Below are positions 44,720-52,917 of a stretch of DNA of 64,000 nucleotides, piece after piece (the first letter of the stretch is position 1; every line of letters begins with the position of its first letter). The notes beneath the pieces were generated by a model. It made no database searches. It was not told the DNA's origin and was given only the letters and a program-made list of their open reading frames with translations. This DNA comes from Gottschalkiaceae bacterium SANA (lineage in GTDB: Bacteria > Bacillota > Clostridia > Tissierellales > GPF-1). The DNA lies in the NCBI GenBank assembly GCA_036323355.1, contig AP028876.1:248001-312000 (forward strand), given 5' to 3'. Both the position numbers and the translations under genes were made by a program.

Positions 44720-45289
44720 TTAATCGTATAGAGCAAGGTGAGGGAAAATTGGATCGCTCGCTATCTTTTCTGGGGAAATAAACTTTTCCGGCAGGGCAAG
44801 CATAAATGAATAATGAAGGCTTTCTATTTGAGAGAGACCATCATTTTTTACGATATTTTTAATTCCTTTTATATAGGGTCTTAAGCCTTCAATAGTTGTT
44901 TGAATTTTTTTGTGGGCTTCGGGAGAAAGAGTAAATTCACCTCGCGTTACCATCAGCCAGAATTCCATAAAAAGTCGGAAGAGTTTTTTGAAGCCAATTT
45001 TTTGTTCGATGGATTGATGGATCACTTTTGCTTGTTCTACAGATAATATGGATTTTGAATCTGAACTGTCAAGAATGGTTTCGTTGATGATAGCAATCAG
45101 ATACAGAATAGTTTCTTCAAAAACAGCATCTTTATTTTTAAAATAGCTGTAGAAGGTCGTCCGCTTTAGATTAGATCGTTGCGCGATATCGGACAACTTT
45201 GTTTGGTAATAGCCTTTTTCTACAAAAACTTGAAAAGCATTTTGAATCAGTTCTTTTTGTACTTTAGCGAAATTAATTATCTTTGGCAT
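44720..45289 (-). CDS. TetR-family transcriptional regulator
   Basis: 189 residues. N-terminal HTH: AFQVFVEKGYYQTKLSDIAQRSNLKRTTFYSYFKNKDAVFEE. The ligand domain is not assignable. The ATG at 45289 has AAGGAGG; upstream extension to 45412 would run through the operators. It leads an operon with the PF06541-like and HD genes, and palindromes over its promoter suggest autorepression. Confidence 0.92.
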   Translation of the reverse strand: MPKIINFAKVQKELIQNAFQVFVEKGYYQTKLSDIAQRSNLKRTTFYSYFKNKDAVFEETILYLIAIINETILDSSDSKSILSVEQAKVIHQSIEQKIGFKKLFRLFMEFWLMVTRGEFTLSPEAHKKIQTTIEGLRPYIKGIKNIVKNDGLSQIESLHYSFMLALPEKFISPEKIASDPIFPHLALYD

Positions 45290-45303
45290 GTTTCCTCCTT
45301 TTT

Positions 45304-45353
45304 TTGACACCACTGTCAATAACAGTGTAGTTTTTTTCGACACTGACGTCAAT
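45304..45353 (-). promoter_or_regulatory. TetR promoter with two overlapping operator-like repeats
   Basis: On the minus strand TTGACG (45352-45347), 17-nt spacer, TACACT (45329-45324). One site, TTGACA-CCAC-TGTCAA at 45304-45319, lies near the transcription start; a second, containing TGACGTCA (45344-45351), covers the -35. Both carry GACAC and GTCAATAA, so they are likely two copies of one operator. Confidence 0.72.
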
Positions 45354-45448
45354 AAACAAAGTATAAACAAGTTGTATTTGAAATCATTTCTGCTTCTTTG
45401 CGGTAATCGCATATGATAAACTAAGAAAAAGGATTTGGAGGAAATGTG

Positions 45449-45910
45449 ATGAGAGAGATGAGAAGAAATAATCGACAGATGACACAGGCAGAGGCTGAAT
45501 TGATGCTAGAAAATGGAGAATATGGTTTTTTGGCTGTGATGGGAGATGAGGATTATCCTTACGCAGTGCCTCTTAGCTATGCGTATGAAAATGGAGTTAT
45601 TTATTTTCATAGTGCTAAGGAAGGCCATAAACTTGATGGGATGCGAGGGCATTCGAAGGTTTCATTTTCAGTTGTTGGAAAGACTGAGGTCTTGCCTGGA
45701 AAATTTTCAACCAAATATGAAAGTGTTATTGTGTTCGGCCAAGCTGTTGAAATAGAAGGGGAAGAGAAACGAATTGGCTTGATGGCTTTGATTGGGAAAT
45801 ACGCTCCGGATTTCTTGGAAAAGGGAGGGCAATATGTGAACCATTCCGGGAAAGATACGATCGTTGTAAAAATCATAATTGATCACATGACAGGGAAGGC
45901 ACGTCGATAA
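45449..45910 (+). CDS. PPOX-class FMN-binding protein (NimA-like)
   Basis: 153 residues of the pyridoxamine-oxidase split-barrel fold: NGEYGFLAVMGDEDYPYAVPLSYAYENGVIYFHSAKEGHKLD. This is the pattern of NimA-like flavoproteins, some of which reduce nitroimidazoles. The ATG at 45449 lies 7 nt after GGAGG. It diverges from the TetR operon and may share its operators. Confidence 0.88.
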   Translation: MREMRRNNRQMTQAEAELMLENGEYGFLAVMGDEDYPYAVPLSYAYENGVIYFHSAKEGHKLDGMRGHSKVSFSVVGKTEVLPGKFSTKYESVIVFGQAVEIEGEEKRIGLMALIGKYAPDFLEKGGQYVNHSGKDTIVVKIIIDHMTGKARR

Positions 45911-45914
45911 AGCA

Positions 45915-45949
45915 AGACCACCATTTTTTGAAATTTGGTGGTTCTTTTG
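45915..45949 (+). terminator. Rho-independent terminator after the PPOX gene
   Basis: ACCACCA (45917-45923) pairs with TGGTGGT (45936-45942), followed by TCTTTTGT. Confidence 0.82.
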
Positions 45950-46019
45950 TCTTTCAAGAGATATGAAATGAAAAAAAGAATGATATAATTGACAGAAGTC
46001 GAAAATAAAGGAGCAGAAG

Positions 46020-47459
46020 ATGCAGGCCGCTACCCTTGGAGGAATACTCCTAATTTCAGCAATCGTTTTATTTGTTTTGGCTTTATTCAGTTTCTTTCGA
46101 AGACGGATTTCTGGTGCATCGGCATTCTCTTTTTTACTTATGGCCATGGTCATTCATTCAGTGGGTTATGCTTTTGAATTAATGAGTCAAACCAAGATTG
46201 AGATGATGACTTGGTTACGATTTGAGTACATTGGAATTGCATTTTTTCCCTTTCTTATTTTCGTATTTGCGAGTCAATATATCGATGAGAAGAAAATTGC
46301 AAACCCTTGGATGAAAACAATGGTCTTTGTCATGAATTTCATCACCTTTTTATTGGTTGTTACCAATGATCAACATAATCTTTATTACCAAAGCATAGAT
46401 GTTGTGGAGTCCTATGGCATGCAGGTGCTCTCTCTTTCAAGAGGAATTTTGGGAAATGTGCAACATCTAACGGGTGTGTTGGCTTTAGTGTATGCAATTG
46501 TCGGTATGGCAAAAAAGGCGCATCATTCGATTGGGAACTATAAGACGAAGGCGCGATGCATGATGTTTGGGATGATGGTGCCCTTGTTTGTATATCTGAT
46601 CTATGCGTCGGGAATGGGTCCAATTGCGATTGATATAGCGCCCTTTTCATATGTTTTGATGGGTGTCTTAATTGGCGTCGGTTTGTTTCACTTTGATATT
46701 TTGATGATGACGCCGGTAACCTATCAAATGATTTTTGAATCGATTGACGAAGGTGTATTGGTTGTGGATCGAAATGGATTAGTAATTCGATCAAATGAAG
46801 CAACAAAAGGCTTTTTCCCTTCACTCCAGCTCTTGAAAGACGGTAGTGAGGTCACGGCTGTTACGGAGTTAAGAAATTTTGATTTCGAGGAAGACCAGAG
46901 TCAGATAGAAGTAGGATCGAAAATATTGGATGCCAAGAGGATTCGAACGGGTAATCAGAGAGGGCTGATTTATGTCTTTAAGGATGTGACAAGGGCGGAA
47001 ATCAGCAAAAGAAAGTTAGAGATTATGGCGACAGTCGATCCCCTAACTGGGATTCAGAATCGACGCGTTTTTATGGAAAAACTTAAGGATGCGCCAGCAG
47101 GTGTCTTTTCGATCTTAGACCTGGATCACTTTAAAGAGATTAACGACCAGAAGGGGCATCAAGAAGGAGACCGGATCTTGCGTGTATTTGCACAGGCCTT
47201 GCGGGAACACTATTCGTTTCAACAAGTCTGTCGATATGGGGGAGAGGAATTTGCGATTTTCTATCCAAATGAAGGGTTAAAAGCTGCGTATCAATCTTTA
47301 GAAGATTTTCGACTGTATTGTATACAAGAAGGTCTTGGGGTTGCATTCTCCGCAGGTATGGCAGAATATTGCTGTGACCATATTAATCAGGCGATCGTCG
47401 AGGCTGATGAAAAGCTGTATCAGGCTAAAGAATCTGGACGAAATCGGATTCAAATTTAA
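46020..47459 (+). CDS. Membrane diguanylate cyclase with 7TM sensor and PAS-like region
   Basis: 479 residues: seven TM helices in the first about 225 residues (histidine-kinase-7TM type), a PAS-like part at 235-330 (IDEGVLVVDRNGLVIRSNEA), then GGDEF with active site GGEEF at about 407-411. The RxxD inhibition site is absent (YSFQ in that place). It should make c-di-GMP in response to a membrane or intracellular signal. An extended -10 TGATATAAT lies at 45981-45989. Confidence 0.93.
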   Translation: MQAATLGGILLISAIVLFVLALFSFFRRRISGASAFSFLLMAMVIHSVGYAFELMSQTKIEMMTWLRFEYIGIAFFPFLIFVFASQYIDEKKIANPWMKTMVFVMNFITFLLVVTNDQHNLYYQSIDVVESYGMQVLSLSRGILGNVQHLTGVLALVYAIVGMAKKAHHSIGNYKTKARCMMFGMMVPLFVYLIYASGMGPIAIDIAPFSYVLMGVLIGVGLFHFDILMMTPVTYQMIFESIDEGVLVVDRNGLVIRSNEATKGFFPSLQLLKDGSEVTAVTELRNFDFEEDQSQIEVGSKILDAKRIRTGNQRGLIYVFKDVTRAEISKRKLEIMATVDPLTGIQNRRVFMEKLKDAPAGVFSILDLDHFKEINDQKGHQEGDRILRVFAQALREHYSFQQVCRYGGEEFAIFYPNEGLKAAYQSLEDFRLYCIQEGLGVAFSAGMAEYCCDHINQAIVEADEKLYQAKESGRNRIQI

Positions 47460-47464
47460 AGGTT

Positions 47465-47514
47465 ATGTAAAGAATTGGACAGTTAAGAGGGATGTAAAGA
47501 ATTTTCGGTATAAT
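47465..47514 (+). promoter_or_regulatory. Direct repeats and -10 upstream of the CPBP gene
   Basis: ATGTAAAGAATT occurs twice (47465-47476 and 47492-47503), 27 nt start to start, just before TATAAT (47509-47514). The -35 is poor, so the repeats may bind an activator. Confidence 0.5.
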
Positions 47515-47540
47515 GGGAAAAAGACCGGAAAGGAAAAACA

Positions 47541-48212
47541 ATGAAAAAATCATGTGTTGTAATGGCAATTGGAATCATGGCATGCGGAATATTATATGGG
47601 ATTGAACAGGGAATCCATGTTGATTATTTGACTCAAAGTCTAGTAAAAATCTTTTTGTTTCTGGTCATTCCCCTAGGATTTATTCGGGCAGAACGTGAGG
47701 AACGGAATATGACTGTCAACCGTCAGCGGGGGGCTAGAAAGAATGGATGGTGGCATGCAATTTTGCTGGGTATTTTTTCCTTTGCTGCAGTATTGGGCGG
47801 TTACTATTTGTTGCGCTCATTCATCGATTTTCCGCATATTGTAGAAGATTTGCAAACGCGACTGAAGGTATCGCAAATGAACTACTTGCTGATTGGAGCC
47901 TATGTGGTTTTTTTCAATTCATTCTTAGAAGAAGTGTTCTTTCGAGGATTTATTTTTGCCAGACTCTATCGAAATGGACAGCGAGTGTGGGCATATCTTT
48001 TGTCATCGCTACTCTTTGCTTTATATCACATTTCAATTTTTAAAACCTGGTTTACTTGGCCCATGATGGTCTTAGCCTTATGTGGATTGGCAATCGGCGG
48101 ACTGATTTTTTGCTGGTTGAATCGGAAGACGCTTAGAATCTATCACTCCTGGATTGCTCATATTTTCGCTGATCTTGCCATTATTTGGATTGGATATACC
48201 TTGTTCTTTTGA
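47541..48212 (+). CDS. CPBP-family intramembrane metalloprotease (CAAX-like)
   Basis: 223 residues, about seven TM segments. The active-site motifs are SFLEEVFFRGFIFARL (EExxxR), LFALYHISIF and HSWIAHIFADLAI. Members process prenylated proteins or bacteriocin peptides, or give bacteriocin immunity; no bacteriocin gene is visible nearby. It has a GGAAAGG-type RBS. Confidence 0.9.
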   Translation: MKKSCVVMAIGIMACGILYGIEQGIHVDYLTQSLVKIFLFLVIPLGFIRAEREERNMTVNRQRGARKNGWWHAILLGIFSFAAVLGGYYLLRSFIDFPHIVEDLQTRLKVSQMNYLLIGAYVVFFNSFLEEVFFRGFIFARLYRNGQRVWAYLLSSLLFALYHISIFKTWFTWPMMVLALCGLAIGGLIFCWLNRKTLRIYHSWIAHIFADLAIIWIGYTLFF

Positions 48213-48287
48213 CTCCGTGAGGGGTCTTTTTTATACGGTATACGTGCAAGCATCAACCCTAGCTTGAAGGCTTGCACTTGTTTTTTT
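48211..48287 (+). terminator. Two tandem terminators after the CPBP gene
   Basis: GACTCC-GTGA-GGGGTC with a T-run (48211-48232), then GTGCAAGC (48244-48251) / GCTTGCAC (48270-48277) with TTGTTTTTTT. Confidence 0.85.
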
Positions 48288-48421
48288 ATTTATGAGGAAT
48301 AAGAAACCGTAAGGATATTGGCGAGTGTATGGATAAAATGGGGCATTTTATGTCTAGATATTGTATTTACTCTCTTCTCATGGAACAATAGAGGTAACTA
48401 AACTGGAAGAGTGGGCAGGAA

Positions 48422-49663
48422 ATGGAACACGAAATATATTTGTCAGAAGAAGGCGCAATTTCATATGTGAAAAAAAACACCTCAATTTTTGGTGATCAAG
48501 AGATTTTACACGCAACAGTTTTGGCTGGAGACAGCATGGAAGTGGATGGGAATGCCAATCGAATCCTACGGGTGCATTCTGAGTCATCTGAGCAGTCGGT
48601 GATCGTCAAACAAGTTTTGCCTTTTATTCGCGTTGCAATGGAGAGAGGTGAAGTACTGCCGATCAGCATGGAACGGATGAGAACTGAGATTCAGTATATG
48701 AATGCAGCAAATCGAATCTGTGAGTCAATAACCCCAGAGATTTATGCCTGGGATCAAAAATCTGGAACCGTGGTCATGGAAGATCTTAAAAAGATGAAAA
48801 TTCTCCGATTTGAATTGATGGAAGGAAATAAGTTCCCCGCATTCCCAGAAAAATTTGGAAGTTTTCTTGGGCGAATTGCCTTTTTGACATCTGATCTTCA
48901 TTTGGATCCTTGGGAAAAGCGGACCATGGAAAATTACTTTGGTGCATCGAAATCCAATCATATGTGGGGACGATTCATGTTTGACGATACGGTTTTATCC
49001 AATCAAGACAATCCGATTAACCCTTTAGTTCGAGAATGGGTGGATCAATTGTATCGGGATGAATCGGTTCGTCGAGAGGTTCGCGTGTTGAAGAGTATCT
49101 TTAATCAGCAACAGCAGTGTCTGATTCATACTGATTTGCATACATCTAATATTTTCATATCACTTGATGAGGTTAAGGTATTTGATTCTGAATTTGCAAA
49201 ATTCGGTCCTATCGGCTTTGATCTGGGTCGGTTAATTGGTAGTTTGGCATTGAATTTTGCTTCACTTTTTGGCCTTAAAGAATGGGATCAGGCAAAGAGA
49301 AAAGACTATCAGGTCTATTTGTTAGAGTCGATTCAATTCTTGTATGAAGCTTTTGAAGCCTCTTATTTTGGTCTTTGGAATGAAATTTTTCCTCAACGAA
49401 AAGCTGCAAAAGAGAGAATGAAGGCTATGATTTTTCAACAAACACTAGGGTTTACGGCTTGCACCATGCTGGCTAGAATTTATGATGGCGCTTTGTGTTT
49501 TGATTTTAAGCGAATTGAAAGCCTGGAAGAACGTGCCAAGGGACAGCGGTTTGCGATTGAAATGGCAAAACGATTATTAATTAGACGCTACGAGTATAAG
49601 GATATGGCACAGGTTATGGATGACATGAGGGAAGTATCTTTGCATCGAAATCAAGCATGGTAG
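48422..49663 (+). CDS. mtnK: 5-methylthioribose kinase-like phosphotransferase
   Basis: 413 residues of protein-kinase-like fold. VIVKQVLPFIRV near residue 60 and IHTDLHTSNIFISLDEVKVFDSEFAKFGPIGFDLGR around 237-272 match methylthioribose kinases; the catalytic Asp is in HTDLHT and the metal Asp in FDSEF (usually DPEF). It should phosphorylate 5-methylthioribose in methionine salvage. No other salvage genes are nearby. The RBS is weak (GCAGG). Confidence 0.82.
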   Translation: MEHEIYLSEEGAISYVKKNTSIFGDQEILHATVLAGDSMEVDGNANRILRVHSESSEQSVIVKQVLPFIRVAMERGEVLPISMERMRTEIQYMNAANRICESITPEIYAWDQKSGTVVMEDLKKMKILRFELMEGNKFPAFPEKFGSFLGRIAFLTSDLHLDPWEKRTMENYFGASKSNHMWGRFMFDDTVLSNQDNPINPLVREWVDQLYRDESVRREVRVLKSIFNQQQQCLIHTDLHTSNIFISLDEVKVFDSEFAKFGPIGFDLGRLIGSLALNFASLFGLKEWDQAKRKDYQVYLLESIQFLYEAFEASYFGLWNEIFPQRKAAKERMKAMIFQQTLGFTACTMLARIYDGALCFDFKRIESLEERAKGQRFAIEMAKRLLIRRYEYKDMAQVMDDMREVSLHRNQAW

Positions 49664-49679
49664 TTTAGTCAAAATTGTT

Positions 49680-49710
49680 AGCAGTTGAAAAAATCAACTG
49701 CTTTTTTTTA
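49680..49710 (+). terminator. Rho-independent terminator after the mtnK-like gene
   Basis: AGCAGTTG (49680-49687), 7-nt loop, CAACTGCT (49695-49702), then a run of T. Confidence 0.92.
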
Positions 49711-49765
49711 TGCAATGAGTAAGACGTGGTAAAATAAAGAGAAAAGCAAATGATGGGAGGAACTT

Positions 49766-50662
49766 ATGAAAGTCGAAGTTGGTTCAAAGGAAAATCGAGA
49801 AGAATTTCTTGCTTATTGTCGAGTACATCGTTTGGAAGTAGATGATTCTTATCTGTACGACGAAGATTTAATGGAATTTAAAGAGGGAGAGAAAAATCCT
49901 ACTTTTGTTATCCGAGAAGGCGGTGTGATTGTTGCTGCTGCCTCGATCATCTTAGATGACTATCATCGTCGAGGAAATCGCGGTCGATTTCGCATTTTTC
50001 ATTCAGTCAATCAGCGAGTGGAAGACTATCAAGCTTTGTTTCATGCTTTAGAGCCTGCAATTAGTGATCTCGAGCATGTCGTTGTTTTCATATCTGATGA
50101 AGATCCAAAAATGGCAGAAGCCATGAAGGCGCTGGGATTTTTTGTTGAACGTTCCTCTTGTCTTTTAACGAGGGAAACCAAAGAAATTCAACCCTTACCT
50201 GAATTGCCTGATGGCTTTTCTCTACAAATTTTTCAGCCCGGCATTGATGAGTCAAACTGGACAGCAGTGAGAAATCAAGCATTTGCAAGGCTTCTTGGTA
50301 GCCAGACGCCTTTAGTGGAAGAGCAGGTTGTAAAGATGACCCAGGAAGATATTCATCTTCCAGAAGGGATGATGATCCTTTTTGATAAAAATCAGGCGAT
50401 TGGTCTTGTTCGAGGAACGGATGACGAATATGAAGATCAGCCTATTATGGATATTGGTCCTTTGGCTGTACTTCCGGAATATCAGGGACGTGGCTTGGGA
50501 CGTTATTTATTGCGTGCAGCTATTTCTTTTGGAAAAGAAAAAGGATATGGAAAAGTCGTCCTTAGTGTTAACGCTGAGAACGAGCGTGCAAAATCCCTGT
50601 ATTTGAACGAGGGTTTTGTACAAGTTGAAGGCATTCGATGTTTTCGATGGAATATAAAATAA
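49766..50662 (+). CDS. Double-domain GNAT acetyltransferase
   Basis: 298 residues with two GNAT folds. The N-terminal half is degenerate; the C-terminal half has DIGPLAVLPEYQGRGLGRYLLRAAISFGKEKGYGKVVLSVNAENERAKSLYLNEGF, an intact acetyl-CoA site. The layout resembles mycothiol-synthase-type tandem GNAT proteins, but the substrate is unknown. GGGAGG precedes the ATG. Confidence 0.9.
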   Translation: MKVEVGSKENREEFLAYCRVHRLEVDDSYLYDEDLMEFKEGEKNPTFVIREGGVIVAAASIILDDYHRRGNRGRFRIFHSVNQRVEDYQALFHALEPAISDLEHVVVFISDEDPKMAEAMKALGFFVERSSCLLTRETKEIQPLPELPDGFSLQIFQPGIDESNWTAVRNQAFARLLGSQTPLVEEQVVKMTQEDIHLPEGMMILFDKNQAIGLVRGTDDEYEDQPIMDIGPLAVLPEYQGRGLGRYLLRAAISFGKEKGYGKVVLSVNAENERAKSLYLNEGFVQVEGIRCFRWNIK

Positions 50663-50665
50663 GTC

Positions 50666-50696
50666 TTGACCCTAACGCTACGTAACCCTTTATGCT
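50666..50696 (+). promoter_or_regulatory. MerR-type promoter with 19-nt spacer
   Basis: TTGACC (50666-50671) and TATGCT (50691-50696) are 19 nt apart, the over-long spacing that MerR proteins correct by DNA distortion. ACG-CTA-CGT forms a dyad in the spacer. It lies just upstream of the MerR/TipAL gene. Confidence 0.75.
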
Positions 50697-50714
50697 AAAG
50701 TTGAGGTGATTCGT

Positions 50715-51461
50715 TTGATCTATCGAGTTAATGAGCTGGCAAAACTAGCAGGAATTAGTGTTCGCACTCTCCGATATTATGATCAGGTGGGGCTCTTGTC
50801 CCCTAAACGATCTCGGGATTCTGAATATCGATTGTACGATGACGGAGAGGTAAAGCGGTTGATGCAGATTTTGTTTCTAAAAGAGCTTGACTTTTCTTTG
50901 AAAGAGATTCAAAAAATTTTGCAGTCTACAGAAGAGCAAGATATTTTTTTTAGAAAGCAGCGCGCACTGCTGGTAGAGAAAAAGAATCGTTTGGAAGGGA
51001 TTATTCAGTCTTTAGATGAGATGACGAAATCGAAAAAAGGGGTAGATGTGATGGAAAAGATGATCAAGGCATTTGATATGAGTGAGATCGAAGCGCACAA
51101 GAAAAAATATGCTGAGCAAGTAAAGAAGCAGTATGGCAATACAGAAGCCTATCGCGAATCGGAAGAAAGAACAAAGAAGTACAAGGAAAAAGATTGGGAG
51201 AGGATTATCGATGAGGGAAATGAGTTTTTTCGGTCCCTTGCTAAGTTGATGGATCTAGAACCAGGTGATGCAGAGGTACAGAACTGTGTAGAAGGCTATC
51301 GCTCCTACATCACCCGTTCCTTTTATCAGTGTCATATCGATATTTTTCGAGGTTTGGGTCAACTATATGTGACCGATCCGAAATTTACCGCGAATATCAA
51401 TCAACATGGAGACGGGTTGGCAGAATTCTTGAGCCAAGCCATTGCCATCTATTGTGAGTAA
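50715..51461 (+). CDS. MerR-family regulator with TipAS ligand domain (TipAL-like)
   Basis: 248 residues. The N-terminal HTH has YRVNELAKLAGISVRTLRYYDQVGLLSPKRSRDSEYRLYDDGEVKRL. A coiled coil follows at about 75-110, then a TipAS-like domain (EGYRSYITRSFYQCHIDIFRGLGQLYVTDPKF). TipAL proteins bind thiopeptide and other hydrophobic drugs. A TTG start at 50715 with GAGGTG gives the standard N-terminus; GTG 50706 is inside the RBS. Confidence 0.9.
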   Translation: MIYRVNELAKLAGISVRTLRYYDQVGLLSPKRSRDSEYRLYDDGEVKRLMQILFLKELDFSLKEIQKILQSTEEQDIFFRKQRALLVEKKNRLEGIIQSLDEMTKSKKGVDVMEKMIKAFDMSEIEAHKKKYAEQVKKQYGNTEAYRESEERTKKYKEKDWERIIDEGNEFFRSLAKLMDLEPGDAEVQNCVEGYRSYITRSFYQCHIDIFRGLGQLYVTDPKFTANINQHGDGLAEFLSQAIAIYCE

Positions 51462-51478
51462 GCCGATTTGTTGATTGT

Positions 51479-52192
51479 TTAAGGGATTGAAATGGCATTT
51501 GCAGGGCATTTGTTTGCGATATTTTTTACTGCGGCCTTTTGCTTGGGGACCACGGGTTGCTGTTTGAGCTTTGCCTTTCCATCAATCATTTCGAAAAGCA
51601 TGGGTCCCATGTTTGCGCACAAACTGCAACCTGTGCAATATTTTTGATTAACAAGAACGAAATTTGAAGAAGACTGGGCTTTCGGCAGGTCTTCTTTTTT
51701 TACGACTGCTGAGACGAGGGTTCCCATGATGAAAATGGAAACTACAGTCAGGATCCATCGGGTTCCCATAAATTCTGCACCAAGAAACTTGGCTTCATTG
51801 GCTAGCATGGGGACTTTGATAACAGCCCACGCGCTGAGAATGACAACAATATTGCCAATGCTAGCTCCCTTATTCAAAAGCATCTTGCTTACAGGAAAAG
51901 CTGCATAGATAGGACCAGCTGAAACACTGCCAAGGATGAGTGCTAAAATACCTCCCTTGAAGCCTGAATCTTCACCTAGATTTTTGATAATCACTTCCTT
52001 TGGAATTAAAATATCAATAACGACGGTAAGCAAGAAGATCATCGGCATAATAAGAATCATTTCTTTAAAGTAGTAGGCACTGTTACCGAATGCTTCAGCA
52101 GCAAATTGTGGTCTTGTTACAAAGGAAACAAGGTAGGCGAACAAGACCAGAGATAAAAATTTGTTTTGCTTCAAAAAATATACGATTTTCAT
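51479..52192 (-). CDS. Permease half (DUF318/PF03773) with C-terminal ferredoxin-like tail
   Basis: 237 residues. The first about 175 residues form the permease with SVSAGPIYAAFPVSKMLLNKGAS and KVPMLANEAKFLG; the tail has CTGCSLCANMGPMLF and NKCPANAISIP, a single [4Fe-4S]-type Cys pattern (CxxCxxC then CP). It pairs with the next gene, which holds the other half (ATGA overlap at 52189-52192). The family includes arsenic and sulfur-compound permeases; the substrate is not assigned. Confidence 0.83.
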   Translation of the reverse strand: MKIVYFLKQNKFLSLVLFAYLVSFVTRPQFAAEAFGNSAYYFKEMILIMPMIFLLTVVIDILIPKEVIIKNLGEDSGFKGGILALILGSVSAGPIYAAFPVSKMLLNKGASIGNIVVILSAWAVIKVPMLANEAKFLGAEFMGTRWILTVVSIFIMGTLVSAVVKKEDLPKAQSSSNFVLVNQKYCTGCSLCANMGPMLFEMIDGKAKLKQQPVVPKQKAAVKNIANKCPANAISIP

Positions 52193-52671
52193 AAGAGTAC
52201 CCCCATACCAATAGCAATAACTAGTGCAAAGATGAAACTAATCCCATTCCGGGTGATGGCGAACTTTGTACCAAACTCCTGTTTTTCCAATGGGAAGGTA
52301 ACTACACCAACCATGGTTAAGGTTGTCAAGAAGGCAACTCCGGGAACGATGCTAGCACCAGCGTCAACCAAGGAACCCACAAGGGGAAAAGCGACAAAGG
52401 CCGGGATTAATGTAATGCTCCCTGCGACGGCTGCGATGATACTGGAAAGGACTTGATTGGATGAACCAAGAGCTTTCTCAATAGTTTCAGGCGGAATTAG
52501 TGTAAGTACCAGTCCGATCAAGAGAATAATGGAGATGATTGAGCCTAGCATATTGCCCATCATGCCCTTTGATTTTTTCATGGACTGCAGTGTCTTTTCT
52601 TGATCTTTTAAAAGAGCGATAAAGAATAATACGAGGGTAATAACCCACATGGCAAGTGTAAATGGATCCAT
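52189..52671 (-). CDS. Permease half (DUF318/PF03773), partner protein
   Basis: 160 residues, about five TM helices, with AAVAGSITLIPAFVAFPLVGSLVDAGASIVPGVAFLTTLTMVGVV, the counterpart of the permease repeat in the downstream gene. In most members one polypeptide has both halves, here they are separate and coupled by an ATGA overlap. The ATG at 52671 has AGGAGA; the extension to 52704 lacks support. Confidence 0.84.
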   Translation of the reverse strand: MDPFTLAMWVITLVLFFIALLKDQEKTLQSMKKSKGMMGNMLGSIISIILLIGLVLTLIPPETIEKALGSSNQVLSSIIAAVAGSITLIPAFVAFPLVGSLVDAGASIVPGVAFLTTLTMVGVVTFPLEKQEFGTKFAITRNGISFIFALVIAIGMGVLL

Positions 52672-52690
52672 AGTGTTCTCCTTGTATAGT

Positions 52691-52715
52691 GAACTTGTAG
52701 TCAAACTACGAGTTC
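52691..52715. promoter_or_regulatory. Inverted repeat upstream of the permease operon
   Basis: GAACTTGTAG (52691-52700), TCAAA, CTACGAGTTC (52706-52715): a 10-bp dyad 20 nt before the minus-strand start. On the plus strand it is followed by a T-run, so it could also end transcription from that side. Operator is the more likely role. Confidence 0.55.
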
Positions 52716-52797
52716 AAGATTTTTTCTTATATACTGAATATAGTGTTGTGGATTGGTGTGTTCTCCTATAGCTTTGACTATTTTTTTAAGGCTCCAA

Positions 52798-52883
52798 CCA
52801 CATATCTATGTTCTTTTGTTTATGAGTTAGATAACGCTAGACGTTTTATCTCGGGCAAGGATACATAACATAGAATCATGTGG
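52798..52883 (+). ncRNA. Candidate bridge RNA in the IS110 left end
   Basis: A long imperfect stem is formed by CCACAT plus TCTATGTT (52798-52812) and AACATAGA plus ATGTGG (52867-52883), with a small internal loop. Inside lies a hairpin AGATAA (52829-52834) / TTATCT (52846-52851). Noncoding left ends of IS110-group elements encode the guide (bridge) RNA that selects donor and target. Full ends are not defined. Confidence 0.5.
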
Positions 52884-52917
52884 AACCACAACTCAAATAA
52901 TGAAAGGATGTGTTTTT

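Noticed and set aside
45446-45448. GTG start of the PPOX gene
   Set aside because: The adjacent ATG at 45449 has better RBS spacing.
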